NCBI GenBank assembly: GCA_951394045.1
Contig: OX595990.1
Span: 3,340,549 to 3,404,548, forward strand
Direction: 5' to 3'
DNA length: 64,000 nt
Source of the DNA: Nitzschia sp. DOCU1
Lineage: Eukaryota > Bacillariophyta > Bacillariophyceae > Bacillariales > Bacillariaceae
Shown: in pieces, positions 40,213-49,692 of the stretch
Numbering within the stretch: the first letter of the stretch is position 1
How the letters are laid out: each line of letters opens with the position of its first letter
Notes under the pieces: model-generated
Told to the model about the DNA's origin: nothing
Seen by the model: the letters and a program-made list of their open reading frames with translations, nothing else
Database searches by the model: none
Position numbers and translations under genes: made by a program

Positions 40213-41198
40213 CGTTATTTGCTGATTGCGATGTATGTGGCATCGAAGTTAGTCAGTAGCATTCCACAACCAAATCCTTTGGGGAAACCATAAAGTAGAT
40301 ACACGATATACCAATACTGACGTCAATAAGGACCGTAGTCTCAAGCAAAGATCCTCGACTGGAGAACAAGGGAAGTTTGGATTCGACAAATCATCGCCGT
40401 AGCAGCGTCAGGGCACCACTGTTCCATCCAGAACGACGGTACGGAAATGGTCGACCCCCCGATTGCTGTTGTTCTAGCGGGTCAGGCGCATTTTCCGCGT
40501 TGGTGGTGGTGCCCAACGATCGCGAATGATCCACTGGCTTGTCGTCACATGTATTCTCCGTGATAGACGAAAGAGAGGTGAAGCCATTCGGTCTAGATGG
40601 GACGCAAGCAATCACCACAAAGATTGGGCGTCATCGTCTTTTCGTCTTTCGGGGCGGCAAGCAAAAAATATCAAACAAAGATCCTGCCGAATTGATGACG
40701 TCATGCGACATCGGTTGGTTCGTTCTGATTCGCTGGCTTCGAGTCAATCTGGTCGGCGAATGACTGACGTCAGCTTCTCCTCGAGCGAGCACGCACATCC
40801 CGCCAAAAAAGGCGATTGGTGGTCCATTTCACCACACACAATCCACCATGGCGATAGGCAGCTATCATCATACGGCATGCTCATCTCTTATCGACGCTGT
40901 AGTGTATTCGGGGGCCACATGAATAATGGCTAAATACATTTCAGACTTAGTGACAAGATCTTTTTGTCGATGACAAACTGCTACTGCGATTGAAAGCTGT
41001 TCACGTCCTCGCCTTGTGTGCTGGAGGCATACCACGGTGTTTGTCGTCAAGACTACGAGCGCAAAAGAAGAACCAATAAAGGTGTGGAGAAACTAAAAAT
41101 CATGCTGCCTCTGTACGTCGGGTTATTCCAGATGGAGTGGATATTGTGCAATCCGGCCAACGCCTGGGTGTGGTCACAGCAAGATACCAGCAAATGAA
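40213..41198. promoter_or_regulatory. Intergenic with three TGACGTCA sites
   Basis: TGACGTCA occurs at 40318-40325, 40696-40703 and 40765-40772. The last two are 69 bp apart. A 135-codon frame at 40526-40933 overlaps them and has no recognised domain. The flanking genes are convergent here, so the sites are not in an obvious promoter. Confidence 0.4.
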
Positions 41199-42299
41199 TC
41201 ACCCACGCCTGGTACTGCGACGTTGTAGATGGGCCATGCTTACCCTTGATGCCAACGAATCAAGACTGCTGCTGTCGCTCCGTGACAAGCTGAGTGAGCT
41301 GTTTGGTGTTGCTCTGCCTTGAAAGTCATGACTCCGACAATCAATTGCAGCAAGAGGGACCATTCTGGTGACCAACATGTCTTGACCGCCCACGGACGCC
41401 GACATTAGCGAATCGGCGAAAGCAATGTCAACGTCTTGAATGGCAGTGATGTTGTGACCCTGCTGGCTGGAGTTGGGGTCTCTTTTCTCATCCTTTTTCA
41501 CTAAACCGTCATGCTCATCGACGCTTGCGGTTTCTTGCACCCCGGACGAAGTGGCTGTTGCGATTGGGATTCTCGCAAGATCACAACCTCCTTCTTTCGA
41601 CTGCAAACGTCTTGGATTCAATAGCACATACTCGCCACTGATTTGATGTTCGACGGCAGTTCCTTCCTTTCCACCAGTAGACGAAGAAAAAGTGTCACTC
41701 CACGAAGCGGGGGCGCTCCTAAAGGCAACATTGTCGATTAGCGCATCGACTGTACGGTCGTCCAGGTCTTCTTTGATGTTATGGCGATACTCATTGCTGT
41801 CGGATTCGGTTGCTCTTCTTGGGTCTGATCCACTTGTGCTATAGTCGCCTCCATTCAGGCTTGCGCAGAACAATGAAGTGACGATTGGCCTTTCCGTCTT
41901 GCTATTCAGCTCATCCAAGTTCACATCTTCGTTATTCAGTTGTCTCGGGCGCCAATTCATGCGGTCTGGGTAGACCTTATGATCGGATGATCTTCCACCC
42001 AAGCACGCAGTGTCTTGCAGCGAAGCACCTAGTGGTGTCTGAGGCATTAACTGATTTCCGTTCAGAAAAACGAATTTCCTGAACTCTATGGTTTTCCCTA
42101 CATGGACGTCCTCCTGGTCGTTGAGTATTTCGCTTGCAACTGTCCCCGTTGCCAACTCCTCGGACCCTTCTGAATTGTCCTTGGGTCCCGAGGATAGACA
42201 TGATTCCCTTCCGATTGCTAAAGACAACCCTTGCCTTTGGTTGCGTTGGAGATTGTCGACGAGACCCCGCTGGGAGTGCAACGGTTTCTGTGATCCCAT
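41199..42299 (-). CDS. Disordered protein, diverged relative of the DEWS/RRxS family
   Basis: The reading frame has 366 codons from ATG 42299. It is polar throughout. HVGKTIEFRKF (65-75) matches CGKFIEFKTH of member 3. APASWSDTFSSSTGG resembles the DEWS block, especially ADWSASLGSTG of member 1. SSLDSLASRVSMAHLQRRST near the end resembles the DSL...RRxS pair, but the C-terminus is RRG, not AA. It lies in the opposite orientation between members 3 and 4. The relationship is inferred from short blocks in the same order, so it is weaker than for the other four. No known domain was seen. Confidence 0.6.
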   Translation of the reverse strand: MGSQKPLHSQRGLVDNLQRNQRQGLSLAIGRESCLSSGPKDNSEGSEELATGTVASEILNDQEDVHVGKTIEFRKFVFLNGNQLMPQTPLGASLQDTACLGGRSSDHKVYPDRMNWRPRQLNNEDVNLDELNSKTERPIVTSLFCASLNGGDYSTSGSDPRRATESDSNEYRHNIKEDLDDRTVDALIDNVAFRSAPASWSDTFSSSTGGKEGTAVEHQISGEYVLLNPRRLQSKEGGCDLARIPIATATSSGVQETASVDEHDGLVKKDEKRDPNSSQQGHNITAIQDVDIAFADSLMSASVGGQDMLVTRMVPLAAIDCRSHDFQGRATPNSSLSLSRSDSSSLDSLASRVSMAHLQRRSTRRG

Positions 42300-42518
42300 C
42301 TTGTTTCTTTGCTGCTTGTCCTCGAATGGCTTGCTATTTCCTTGATAAGCAAAATGTGAGCCTCGTCAATGGACTACGCACCAAAGCCACTTCCTCCTCG
42401 TCAATGAACGGTGTTGTTCTTGATGATGACGACGATTTCCCTGGCAGAAGGAAGAATGATCGGTACCGTTTTATTCGAAGTAGCGAACAACGTTGATATT
42501 TTCCTGTGCAGTTTCTGT

Positions 42519-42577
42519 GAAATCATTATTAGCAAACTGCAACTGGTATTTATCTTCCTACTACTAAAGCAGCGAAG
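42519..42577. repeat. 59-bp direct repeat, copy A
   Basis: Matches 43071-43129 with one mismatch, in the same orientation. It is preceded by TTCCTGTGCAGTTT, which in copy B follows the repeat instead, so the copies are joined to shared DNA on opposite sides. Confidence 0.8.
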
Positions 42578-43070
42578 TGGGACCCTCATGATTGAAAATG
42601 CTGAGTCTATAGCGCCACGGACCTTCATTGCAAATTCAAGTTCCAGTGAAGCGACAATGCTATCGATAGCGTTGCCAGAAATAGTTTGTCCGGCCACGAT
42701 CCTCTAGTCACTGACTACTATCGGAGCTTGAGACTGCATCTTGTCGTCCCTTGGGGCCGGCGCCAACTATCCTGGCGACTATTGGTTCTCTTGCCAGTTT
42801 CGTTTCCATTCCATTGTGGGGAAACCTTTTCTCCACACTGCACGGCAACATTGGAGGACGTTGCCACCCGTCCCATTTCTTGCTATTCGCCTAAATGGAA
42901 AAGCTATCGCCCGTCAAATTTCGGGGAAACCTTGTGCCCCGGCGAAGCTTCAAAATTCGGTGTTCCGAAACAGCACATCAAGTGCGCACAGAATCATCAT
43001 CGTCCGTGGCGTTCGGAGTATGAAAAGGATTCTGTCGGTTCTCCCTGTTGACTCACAGCATACAAGGGGC

Positions 43071-43129
43071 GAAATCATTATTAGCAAACTGCTACTGGTA
43101 TTTATCTTCCTACTACTAAAGCAGCGAAG
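43071..43129. repeat. 59-bp direct repeat, copy B
   Basis: Second copy of the unit at 42519-42577, 552 bp downstream and in the same orientation. It is followed by TTCCTGTGCAGTTT, seen before copy A. Confidence 0.8.
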
Positions 43130-43813
43130 GGTTCCTGTGCAGTTTTTTATTATGTGACTTGACCATACGCCCAACTTGACAGTAATCCTTGAAAGTGTGA
43201 TTCTTTCGGCTGTGCGAAAAGCAATGATATTCTATAATATTGATTCTCATTTCTAACTAGTCCAAATCGAAAAGATAGGGTAGTTGCAGATAGCGAATTT
43301 TGCGTGTTCGTCGTCGCCGCGAAACATGAGTTTGTCAGGCTTACCACGACTTCTTGTCCCGCATCGGACCACATTCCTAACTATGGTAGCATAACGTACT
43401 CGTCTCATTTCAGTCGTGGAAGGAGGAACTTTGTGCGTGGTTGAATGCTCTCTAGACAAACGTTCTAAAGTCGTTGTTGATTGATAGATTGAATGCGCAA
43501 ACTACTGATCATGTGGAACAAGGTGTAATTTCGGGGAAACCTTGTTCCCCAGCGACCTGTCTTGTGGCAATATTTGAGTGTTCTACAATCCGGCATATGC
43601 GTACAAGAATCGTCATCTCTAGCCTTCGCGGCGGGGTATTCGGGGCACTATTTACGAACCGCATCGACTTGCCAGGGAAGAACAGCCATTCTTTGGTTTG
43701 ATGAACAGTACTGAGTTGGCCAGCAAAACACATCATAGAGTTTGAACGATTTCTACTAACTTTCGCAATTGTGCTCATCACAACAATTTATACATTACAA
43801 CCATAGAGATATC

Positions 43814-44524
43814 ATGCAATCACCGTGCTACGATAAGTTTACTGTCAAGAACGCTGCCACCAGTGCGGCAAGAAAACAGAAGGAGGATCCTCTGGGCAAT
43901 AGTTTGCCTTCCCTCGCTTCTTTCCAGCACGGCGACGACGAATCAAGCATCGAATCCGAGTTATCGTCCGAAGAAGAAGAGGAGGAACTCGAAAATGAGC
44001 ACTGTGGAATGCTCATTGAATTCAAGATGATCACAATAGTCCGAGATGATTTTAGAAGGCCGTCGAATATTGCTTCGTCGCCGTTTGTCCTCTGCAAAAG
44101 AGCCGCCGGCGCCAGCAGCTCCTATGATCTTGGTGACGAAAGCGAGGATGATGAATGGAGCCTGAGCCTAGGTGGGGCCGACTACGACGTTTCTGAGCCC
44201 AGATCCAAGATCCCGGGACATTTGTACCGGCTTCAAAGACGAGGATCCATGACAAGTGAAAGTGAGTCCTCGTTCGAATCGCTGGAGCTCGTTGTCAGCA
44301 CGTCCTCGATCCACGGGGACACCACCACCGATGCAGCATCACCCATCGGCCGCAACGTTAAAAGTCCACGAAGAAGTCAGCGAATCTGCAACATTCAATG
44401 CCGTCGGAATGGTGACAGCTTTGATGGGGCCAGCGTTGATTCGCTAAAGCTGGCGCGAAACACCTATCGCAGCCCATGTGAAGATTCTTGTAGGCGAAAC
44501 TCCATTTCCAGCGCTGCTGCCTGA
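43814..44524 (+). CDS. Disordered DEWS/RRxS-AA family protein, member 4
   Basis: The frame opens at a TTG (43769), but ATG 43814 is the first real start and aligns with member 3, giving 236 residues. An acidic head (DDESSIESELSSEEEEEE, 41-58) precedes EHCGMLIEFKMITIV (62-76). DDEWSLSLGG (112-121) is the DEWS block, and IPGHLYRLQRRGSMTSESES (133-152) with FESLELV follows. SFDGASVDSLKLA (202-214) is almost identical to member 3. The C-terminus is CRRNSISSAAA. Members 3 and 4 are the closest pair by order and spelling of the blocks. Probably disordered; no known domain, function unknown. Confidence 0.75.
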   Translation: MQSPCYDKFTVKNAATSAARKQKEDPLGNSLPSLASFQHGDDESSIESELSSEEEEEELENEHCGMLIEFKMITIVRDDFRRPSNIASSPFVLCKRAAGASSSYDLGDESEDDEWSLSLGGADYDVSEPRSKIPGHLYRLQRRGSMTSESESSFESLELVVSTSSIHGDTTTDAASPIGRNVKSPRRSQRICNIQCRRNGDSFDGASVDSLKLARNTYRSPCEDSCRRNSISSAAA

Positions 44525-45304
44525 CGATTTGGCAGTGGATGAATGCAGTGAAACTTCAAGCAGATACTCAATGCCAAAGAACAAGAGCAACCATTTTTCA
44601 TTTCGTTCCTGTAAATATCATAGTACCAATGGATTCACGCTTCGTTGATCATAGTAAAGTGGGCCTCCACACACTGAACAGAGCCGTTCACGGTTCGAAA
44701 GGTTTCCATAAACAAAAAGTACTCTCGCAAAGAGGGCGTTTGTGGAAGTGACAGAGAGCCGAAAAGCCGCGTTGTTCGTTGTTTGCAGTGTCCTTGCTTG
44801 TTGTCAGTCTTTCTAGCTAGAACCATCCTTCGCAAAGGCTCCAAAACATTTCGCAAAACCATTTGGGGGATGAATGAATCATCCATTCAAGAAGAAGCAT
44901 CATCATCGAGATGTCAACAGTCGCCAGGACAACTACCGCTTATCTTGCTTTCGGTAGGCTCTCGCGTGATCTTTTCATGCGGTACCTTTTACAGTAGCTG
45001 TGTGCGACTCCTTCGACCGCGGAGTGTCCTCAAATCGAACGGGCAGAGGCCAGGCGATGTTGGCATCAATTCTTCAATGTGTAACGCAAGATCCAAACCG
45101 CGGCAGCGAAGCTTCAATTTTGAGAGTGTTCTCATGACTTATTGTGACTGCAGGTGCCCTTCGACCTACTAGCATGCAAATGTGGCGCTAGCTAGCCTGT
45201 TGAAAAACCTTTGTGAAAGATATCAGTCATTCGAATCACTATCGGCGGCCCTGGCTGGCTTCGTTATCCTGCTCGGTATCGGCTCTCCGTCGGATCAAAG
45301 GACT
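44525..45304. promoter_or_regulatory. Intergenic, upstream of the kinase gene
   Basis: A 129-codon plus-strand frame at 44783-45172 has no recognisable domain. The kinase frame is open upstream of its ATG to 45182 through a GTG, which I treat as 5' UTR. Confidence 0.35.
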
Positions 45305-47351
45305 ATGGATTTCTTCGCCAAACTTTTTTCATCTTCGGCATCGTCGTCCAGCAATCCTGTCATTCCAGATGCCTTGAAAAATGTGCAGAAACGGTACGTC
45401 ATTCCAAGGTTGTTCGTTCAGCTAAAACCATATTTGCTTGGTGGTGGTAGCAGTGGCAGCGGCGGGTTCGCAAACGACTAACCGATACCGTGTCTGCCAT
45501 TTCTACAGGTATTCGTTTCATCAAGTGATTGGACAAGGATCCTTTGGTGTCGTCCGTAAATGCCAAGATCGGAAAACCAAAGAATGGTTTGCCTGCAAAT
45601 CCATTGCCAAGAACATGCCCAACACTCCTCCGGACGAATTGCGCCATGCCATTCAACGGGAAGTTGAAAATATTCGGGCCGTGCAACATATTCCGACTAG
45701 AAATGGCGGCGACGGCAACAAGAAAAATATACGACACCAGCCACATCCGCATTTGGTGGAATTGATTGATGTCTACGAAGACAGCAAGTATGTCCATCTC
45801 ATTACCGAATTGTGTACGGGTGGAGAACTATATGATCAAGTGCTAGAATGGAAACGACAACGACAGCTCGACCCGTCCACACCCGTCGATGAAATTACAG
45901 CAGCTGTACTCTTACATGGAATTTTGGATGCACTCTCTTATCTACATGATGTGCATCATATGGCTCATCGCGATTTAAAGGCCAGCAACTTTTTGTTTTG
46001 GAAACCAGGCTCCTTGCACATTAAAATTATTGATTTTGGATTGTCGCGGACCGCAGCACCCAAAGCAAGACCCCTCGTGTATCACGGAAAAGTAGACGAC
46101 AAAACGACAATGACAGCTGCTAATAAAATGGAGATGGATGAGAATAGTTTGGAAGACGAGAATGATTATCGCCGTCGTCTGCCTAACAACCATACGGAAA
46201 TATCCTCACAGGACGATTCGAGCAATTTTGAAGGGTATATTTCTGCATTTTCGACTCCCATCCCATCCATCCGTGATGCTACAGCGGATCTTTTAGAAGA
46301 GGATGACGAAACGAATATCATGAAGCAGTTTGCTAAGGTATTTGCATGTAATGATGCCACTATTACGGAAGAAGACGATTCCTCGGTCGAAGGAAATGGC
46401 CTCATCAACAACGACAACAATGATACCGCTGGATTCGTCTCATCACGATCCACGCCCATTCCGTCGGAACGCAATGATGGTCCTGTCATTGAAGACGAGA
46501 CTACAAGCGATGAAAACGGCGAAAACAAAAATCACAGCAATGATCCCGACGCGTTTGCCAATCGACTAGTCAACGCATTTACATGTAGTGCCGACACGCA
46601 CTCTGACTCGGAAGAACCCAGCGCATCAGAGGACGAGACAGTCGAAAAAGTGCCAAAGATTGACACCAGTGGTCCGACCACGGACGACCCTCCATCGAGC
46701 ACCGTTTGTGATGCTATGATAATTGATGGCGTTACCGCAGAAGAACACACGACCGCCGTCACCAGTAACGACAGCATTGAGTCTGATACCATTGCCAATC
46801 GACCAGTCCATGAAGCTACAGATAGTGGCACTCCTTCCGGCACGGAAGAATCGCCCGCATCTAAGGAGGACGAGGAAGAAATGCCTGGGACTGACAACAG
46901 TGTCACCACCAACGAGGCACTGCCATTGCCAGAGACCGTCGTGCCGTCGTGGGTGGAGGACGACGATCCTCTTTCGGCTGCTCGGTCCTACTATGGAACC
47001 ATGACCTCCGAAGTTGGGACTCCCTATTACGTAGCTCCCGAAGTTTTGTTGGACGACGAGTATACATGTCTGTGCGATGTTTGGAGTGCTGGGGTCATAG
47101 CCTTTTTAATGCTTAGTGGGAAAATGCCCTTTCAAGGGGCTGACGAAAGGGAAACGGTGCGTCTACTTATGAAGCACACAACCGTTGACTTTCCCCAAGA
47201 ACAATGGGGACCCATTTCTAAAGAAGCCCAAGATTTTTGTCGACAATTGCTCCAAAAGGATCCTTCGAAACGGCCTTCGGCGCGACAAGCGTTGTTGCAT
47301 CCTTGGATGATTCGTTATTGTGGCAACAGCAAACGATTTGAACATTCCTGA
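45305..47351 (+). CDS. CAMK-like Ser/Thr protein kinase with a huge activation-segment insertion
   Basis: There are two exons, 45305-45393 and 45509-47351, with a 115-bp intron (GTACGT donor, CTACAG acceptor). The junction makes VQKR/YSFHQVIGQGSFG. The product is 643 residues. Kinase motifs: Gly-loop GQGSFG (38-43), Lys60 in FACKSI, Glu81, hinge ITELCTGGELYDQV, HRDLKASN (183-190), DFG (205-207), then APE only at 539-541. About 300 extra residues lie between DFG and APE where about 25 are usual. They are acidic Ser/Thr-rich with repeats such as FSTPIPSIRDA and RSTPIPSERND. The C-lobe (DVWSAGVIAFLMLSGKMPF, KRPSARQALLHPW) is complete and resembles CDPK/CaMK. No EF-hands follow; the protein ends shortly after. 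All catalytic residues are present, so it should be active. Confidence 0.9.
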
Positions 47352-48207
47352 AAGATACACAATTTGTTTGGGTTGGCAGACCTTGGAGAATGCGAAAGAA
47401 TAAGTTCGTGGGACGAGCTAGGCATATGGTGCGCTTCATTGCGACTAAACCTCGTCGAGCTCGTGACTTTGGTGTTCAGGAATGAATGAAGAACCTGTAA
47501 CCACAATGGAAAAAACATGTTGTCAAGAAGTACAAGGTGAGGCATCGGATTGTCGACGGGAACTCGTTGCGGTTGATCCTCGGTCAAGCGTGGATCGCCA
47601 ACTCTCTGGCGGCCGAAGGATGCTATTATTGCTACTACGGCGGGAAGCTAGGAACAAAGGTTGAATTCAAGGTTTGGGGTATTGTTGGGTTATAGAATGT
47701 AACCCCTCGTAACTATACAAATACTTGTAGCTGTGACCGACAGCGAGCTTGTAACATAGTAGTAGGAGAGGGCCATCTATCAAGCGTGCCGCCCCACCAC
47801 CACGTTGCATGGAGGTATCATAGGCTATTACCTTCCTCATGATGTTCGCCGGCCAGAGTAAAACGATCCCGCGAAAGCATCTGTCTCGCCGGAGTCAGAA
47901 CGCCGGTAAGTTTTTCTAAGCATTTAGCAATTCTAATTTTAAGAGTATCTACGCCCGTCGAGCTCTTCGAAGCACCAGGAACGTGAGAGGGTTGCCGCCG
48001 AGGGGTATTTTCGTGGGACATGCGAAGAAGGAAGGAAATATTTGCGTGGCTGCAGATCATCCAATCAGATTCTGTATTTCGCCCCAATAGTCCGCAAAAG
48101 TCGTACTTTCAAATACGCAACTTCCTTCTTAGATTCGGAAAGGCATATATTTGTGATAACCTCGGGCAATTCCCTTCCTGAATTGAGATCGCACGTGGTA
48201 CAACGAG
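47352..48207. other. Intergenic, no gene recognised
   Basis: Follows the kinase stop. It holds only short overlapping frames; none has a recognisable domain. Confidence 0.35.
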
Positions 48208-48858
48208 ATGACATTGCGAACTGCGAAGTTGCCTGCACAAGGGAAAGGCAAACATCACTGTTTCTCGCTTCCTGTTGTTGTCGGAAAGAGGCATTGGAAA
48301 CTTTCCAAAAAGTCAACTCTTCAGATTCCTGATCGCCAAAGACGAAAAGATATCGGCTCTGCTGTTGACACACAAAACAAAACAACGACGTCTGTTAACT
48401 CCACCGTAGCTAGCTTCGCCGAGATGATTCTACTGCAAAGAAACGATGATATCCGAGGCCGCCTCATCAATAGCTTCGGGATTTTCGACCCTTGGTTTAA
48501 GTTCATTGAAGGCCCCCATGCACAAGCACATGTTTCTACCAACGATATCGTGAAATCACTGCCAACGATAGCGAGTAATCAATCAATAAGTCCAAAGGCC
48601 CCGACACGGATACGATTCAACCTCGACGTCCGAGTATACGAAATCCCTTCCCACAAAGAATATTCCACTGAGGAAAAGAAGTGTATATGGAGCAACTCGA
48701 CGGAGATCCGACTAAACATGCAAAGGAATCGTCGAGAGTTTGCTTCTGAAAAGTGGAACTGGGAACAGGTCGTTGAAGAGGACGGCATGTTCTTTGACAA
48801 GGCGTCTAAGGAGTACATTCATCCTGTTCACCTCGGGGGCATTGCGGATCTTTGCTAG
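48208..48858 (+). CDS. Conserved 'LW...E' domain protein
   Basis: The protein has 216 residues from ATG 48208. The first 120 are poorly structured. The conserved part (about 132-205) reads RIRFNLDVRVYEIPSHKEYS, EEKKCIWSNSTEIRLNM, then RNRREFASEKWNWEQVVEE. A hydrophobic beta pair with IP, a central (L/I)W....E helix and a final W-x-W form a block I recognise as common in diatom and oomycete hypothetical proteins, without a named function. A reduced form of the LW helix appears in the genes at 53385 and 54889. The true N-terminus is uncertain. Confidence 0.65.
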   Translation: MTLRTAKLPAQGKGKHHCFSLPVVVGKRHWKLSKKSTLQIPDRQRRKDIGSAVDTQNKTTTSVNSTVASFAEMILLQRNDDIRGRLINSFGIFDPWFKFIEGPHAQAHVSTNDIVKSLPTIASNQSISPKAPTRIRFNLDVRVYEIPSHKEYSTEEKKCIWSNSTEIRLNMQRNRREFASEKWNWEQVVEEDGMFFDKASKEYIHPVHLGGIADLC

Positions 48859-49692
48859 ATCCAAGTGGCTATCTTATTTTCCATCTTCTCCCTCCTTCTA
48901 TTTCCCTCTCAACGCCAATTTTATAACATACGCACCTGCGACCGGCAGAATCCGCACTGGATTCCCGACCCCAATACCATATCAAGTGCAAATTTTACTA
49001 CTTTCTTCTAATGAAATTAAACATTTTGTTGAAACATTCGAACGCCACTAGCCCCGCTTGAAATAAGTTGGGTAGCTAGTAGCAGCAACAAGAATATTCA
49101 GCCGCACTGTTTCTCAGAAAGTAGTGGAACTTGAGTAGAAAACGTGATATCTTTATTAAACATTTTCCAGCAGACTGCGTCGTGTATTGGCAGCACTTCG
49201 ATCTCGACGCATCAAAGCAACCTCCTTGACAGAGGGACCTAGCAGATAGCAAGGAGATCTCTTAGCTACTACGATACCGGTAGTCAAAGATCTCGGTTAT
49301 TAGTAGTTCAATTACATGAGAGAGAGAGGGGACGGAGTGGGTCGAAGTGGGAAGCAACGGAACAAAGAGCTCGTTCGGGTCGATTTAAAGATAAGTGAGT
49401 AGATGACTAATATTAATACGTAAGGCCCAAAATTCCACCCATGTGGTATTTTTTGTACCAAAATTCCATTTCCCCGTATGTAGAACTACCGATACCGTCA
49501 ATGGAGTTTGTGGATTTCTCATGGTGTTGACGTGGCGAATCCACTGCGGAGTGGACAGGAATCGTGGAGTTTAGGGGCCAAAAATTCCACAATACGATCG
49601 GCAATACCAAGCGCTATTTTCACACAACAATGCTGGTTGCTGCCACAACAACAAATACAACTTCATTCCAAACCTGCTGAAACAAAACAACA
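48859..49692. other. Region upstream of the Crypton gene, with short repeats
   Basis: CTAGCTAG-like DNA lies near 49070-49080. The right part contains three TGGAATTTTTGG-like repeats (separate entry). No gene was recognised. Confidence 0.4.
49424..49590. repeat. Three short repeats upstream of the Crypton ORF
   Basis: The sequence CCAAAAATTCCAC or a one-base-shorter variant occurs at 49424-49438, 49455-49468 and 49574-49590, all in the same orientation. Their place just before the recombinase gene suggests subterminal binding sites for it (inference). Confidence 0.5.

Larger units (their letters stand above)
42300..43813. other. Intergenic with duplicated, decayed DNA
   Basis: Holds a 59-bp direct repeat pair (separate entries) and a second set of related stretches with TTTCGGGGAAACCTTG at about 42920 and 43530, plus a diverged third near 42820. 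This points to old tandem duplications around the gene family. No intact gene was seen. Confidence 0.5.

Noticed and set aside
45182..45481. 99-codon frame as an independent small protein
   Set aside because: It begins with GTG and reads through the kinase intron. The real use is the first exon of the kinase from ATG 45305 to 45393.
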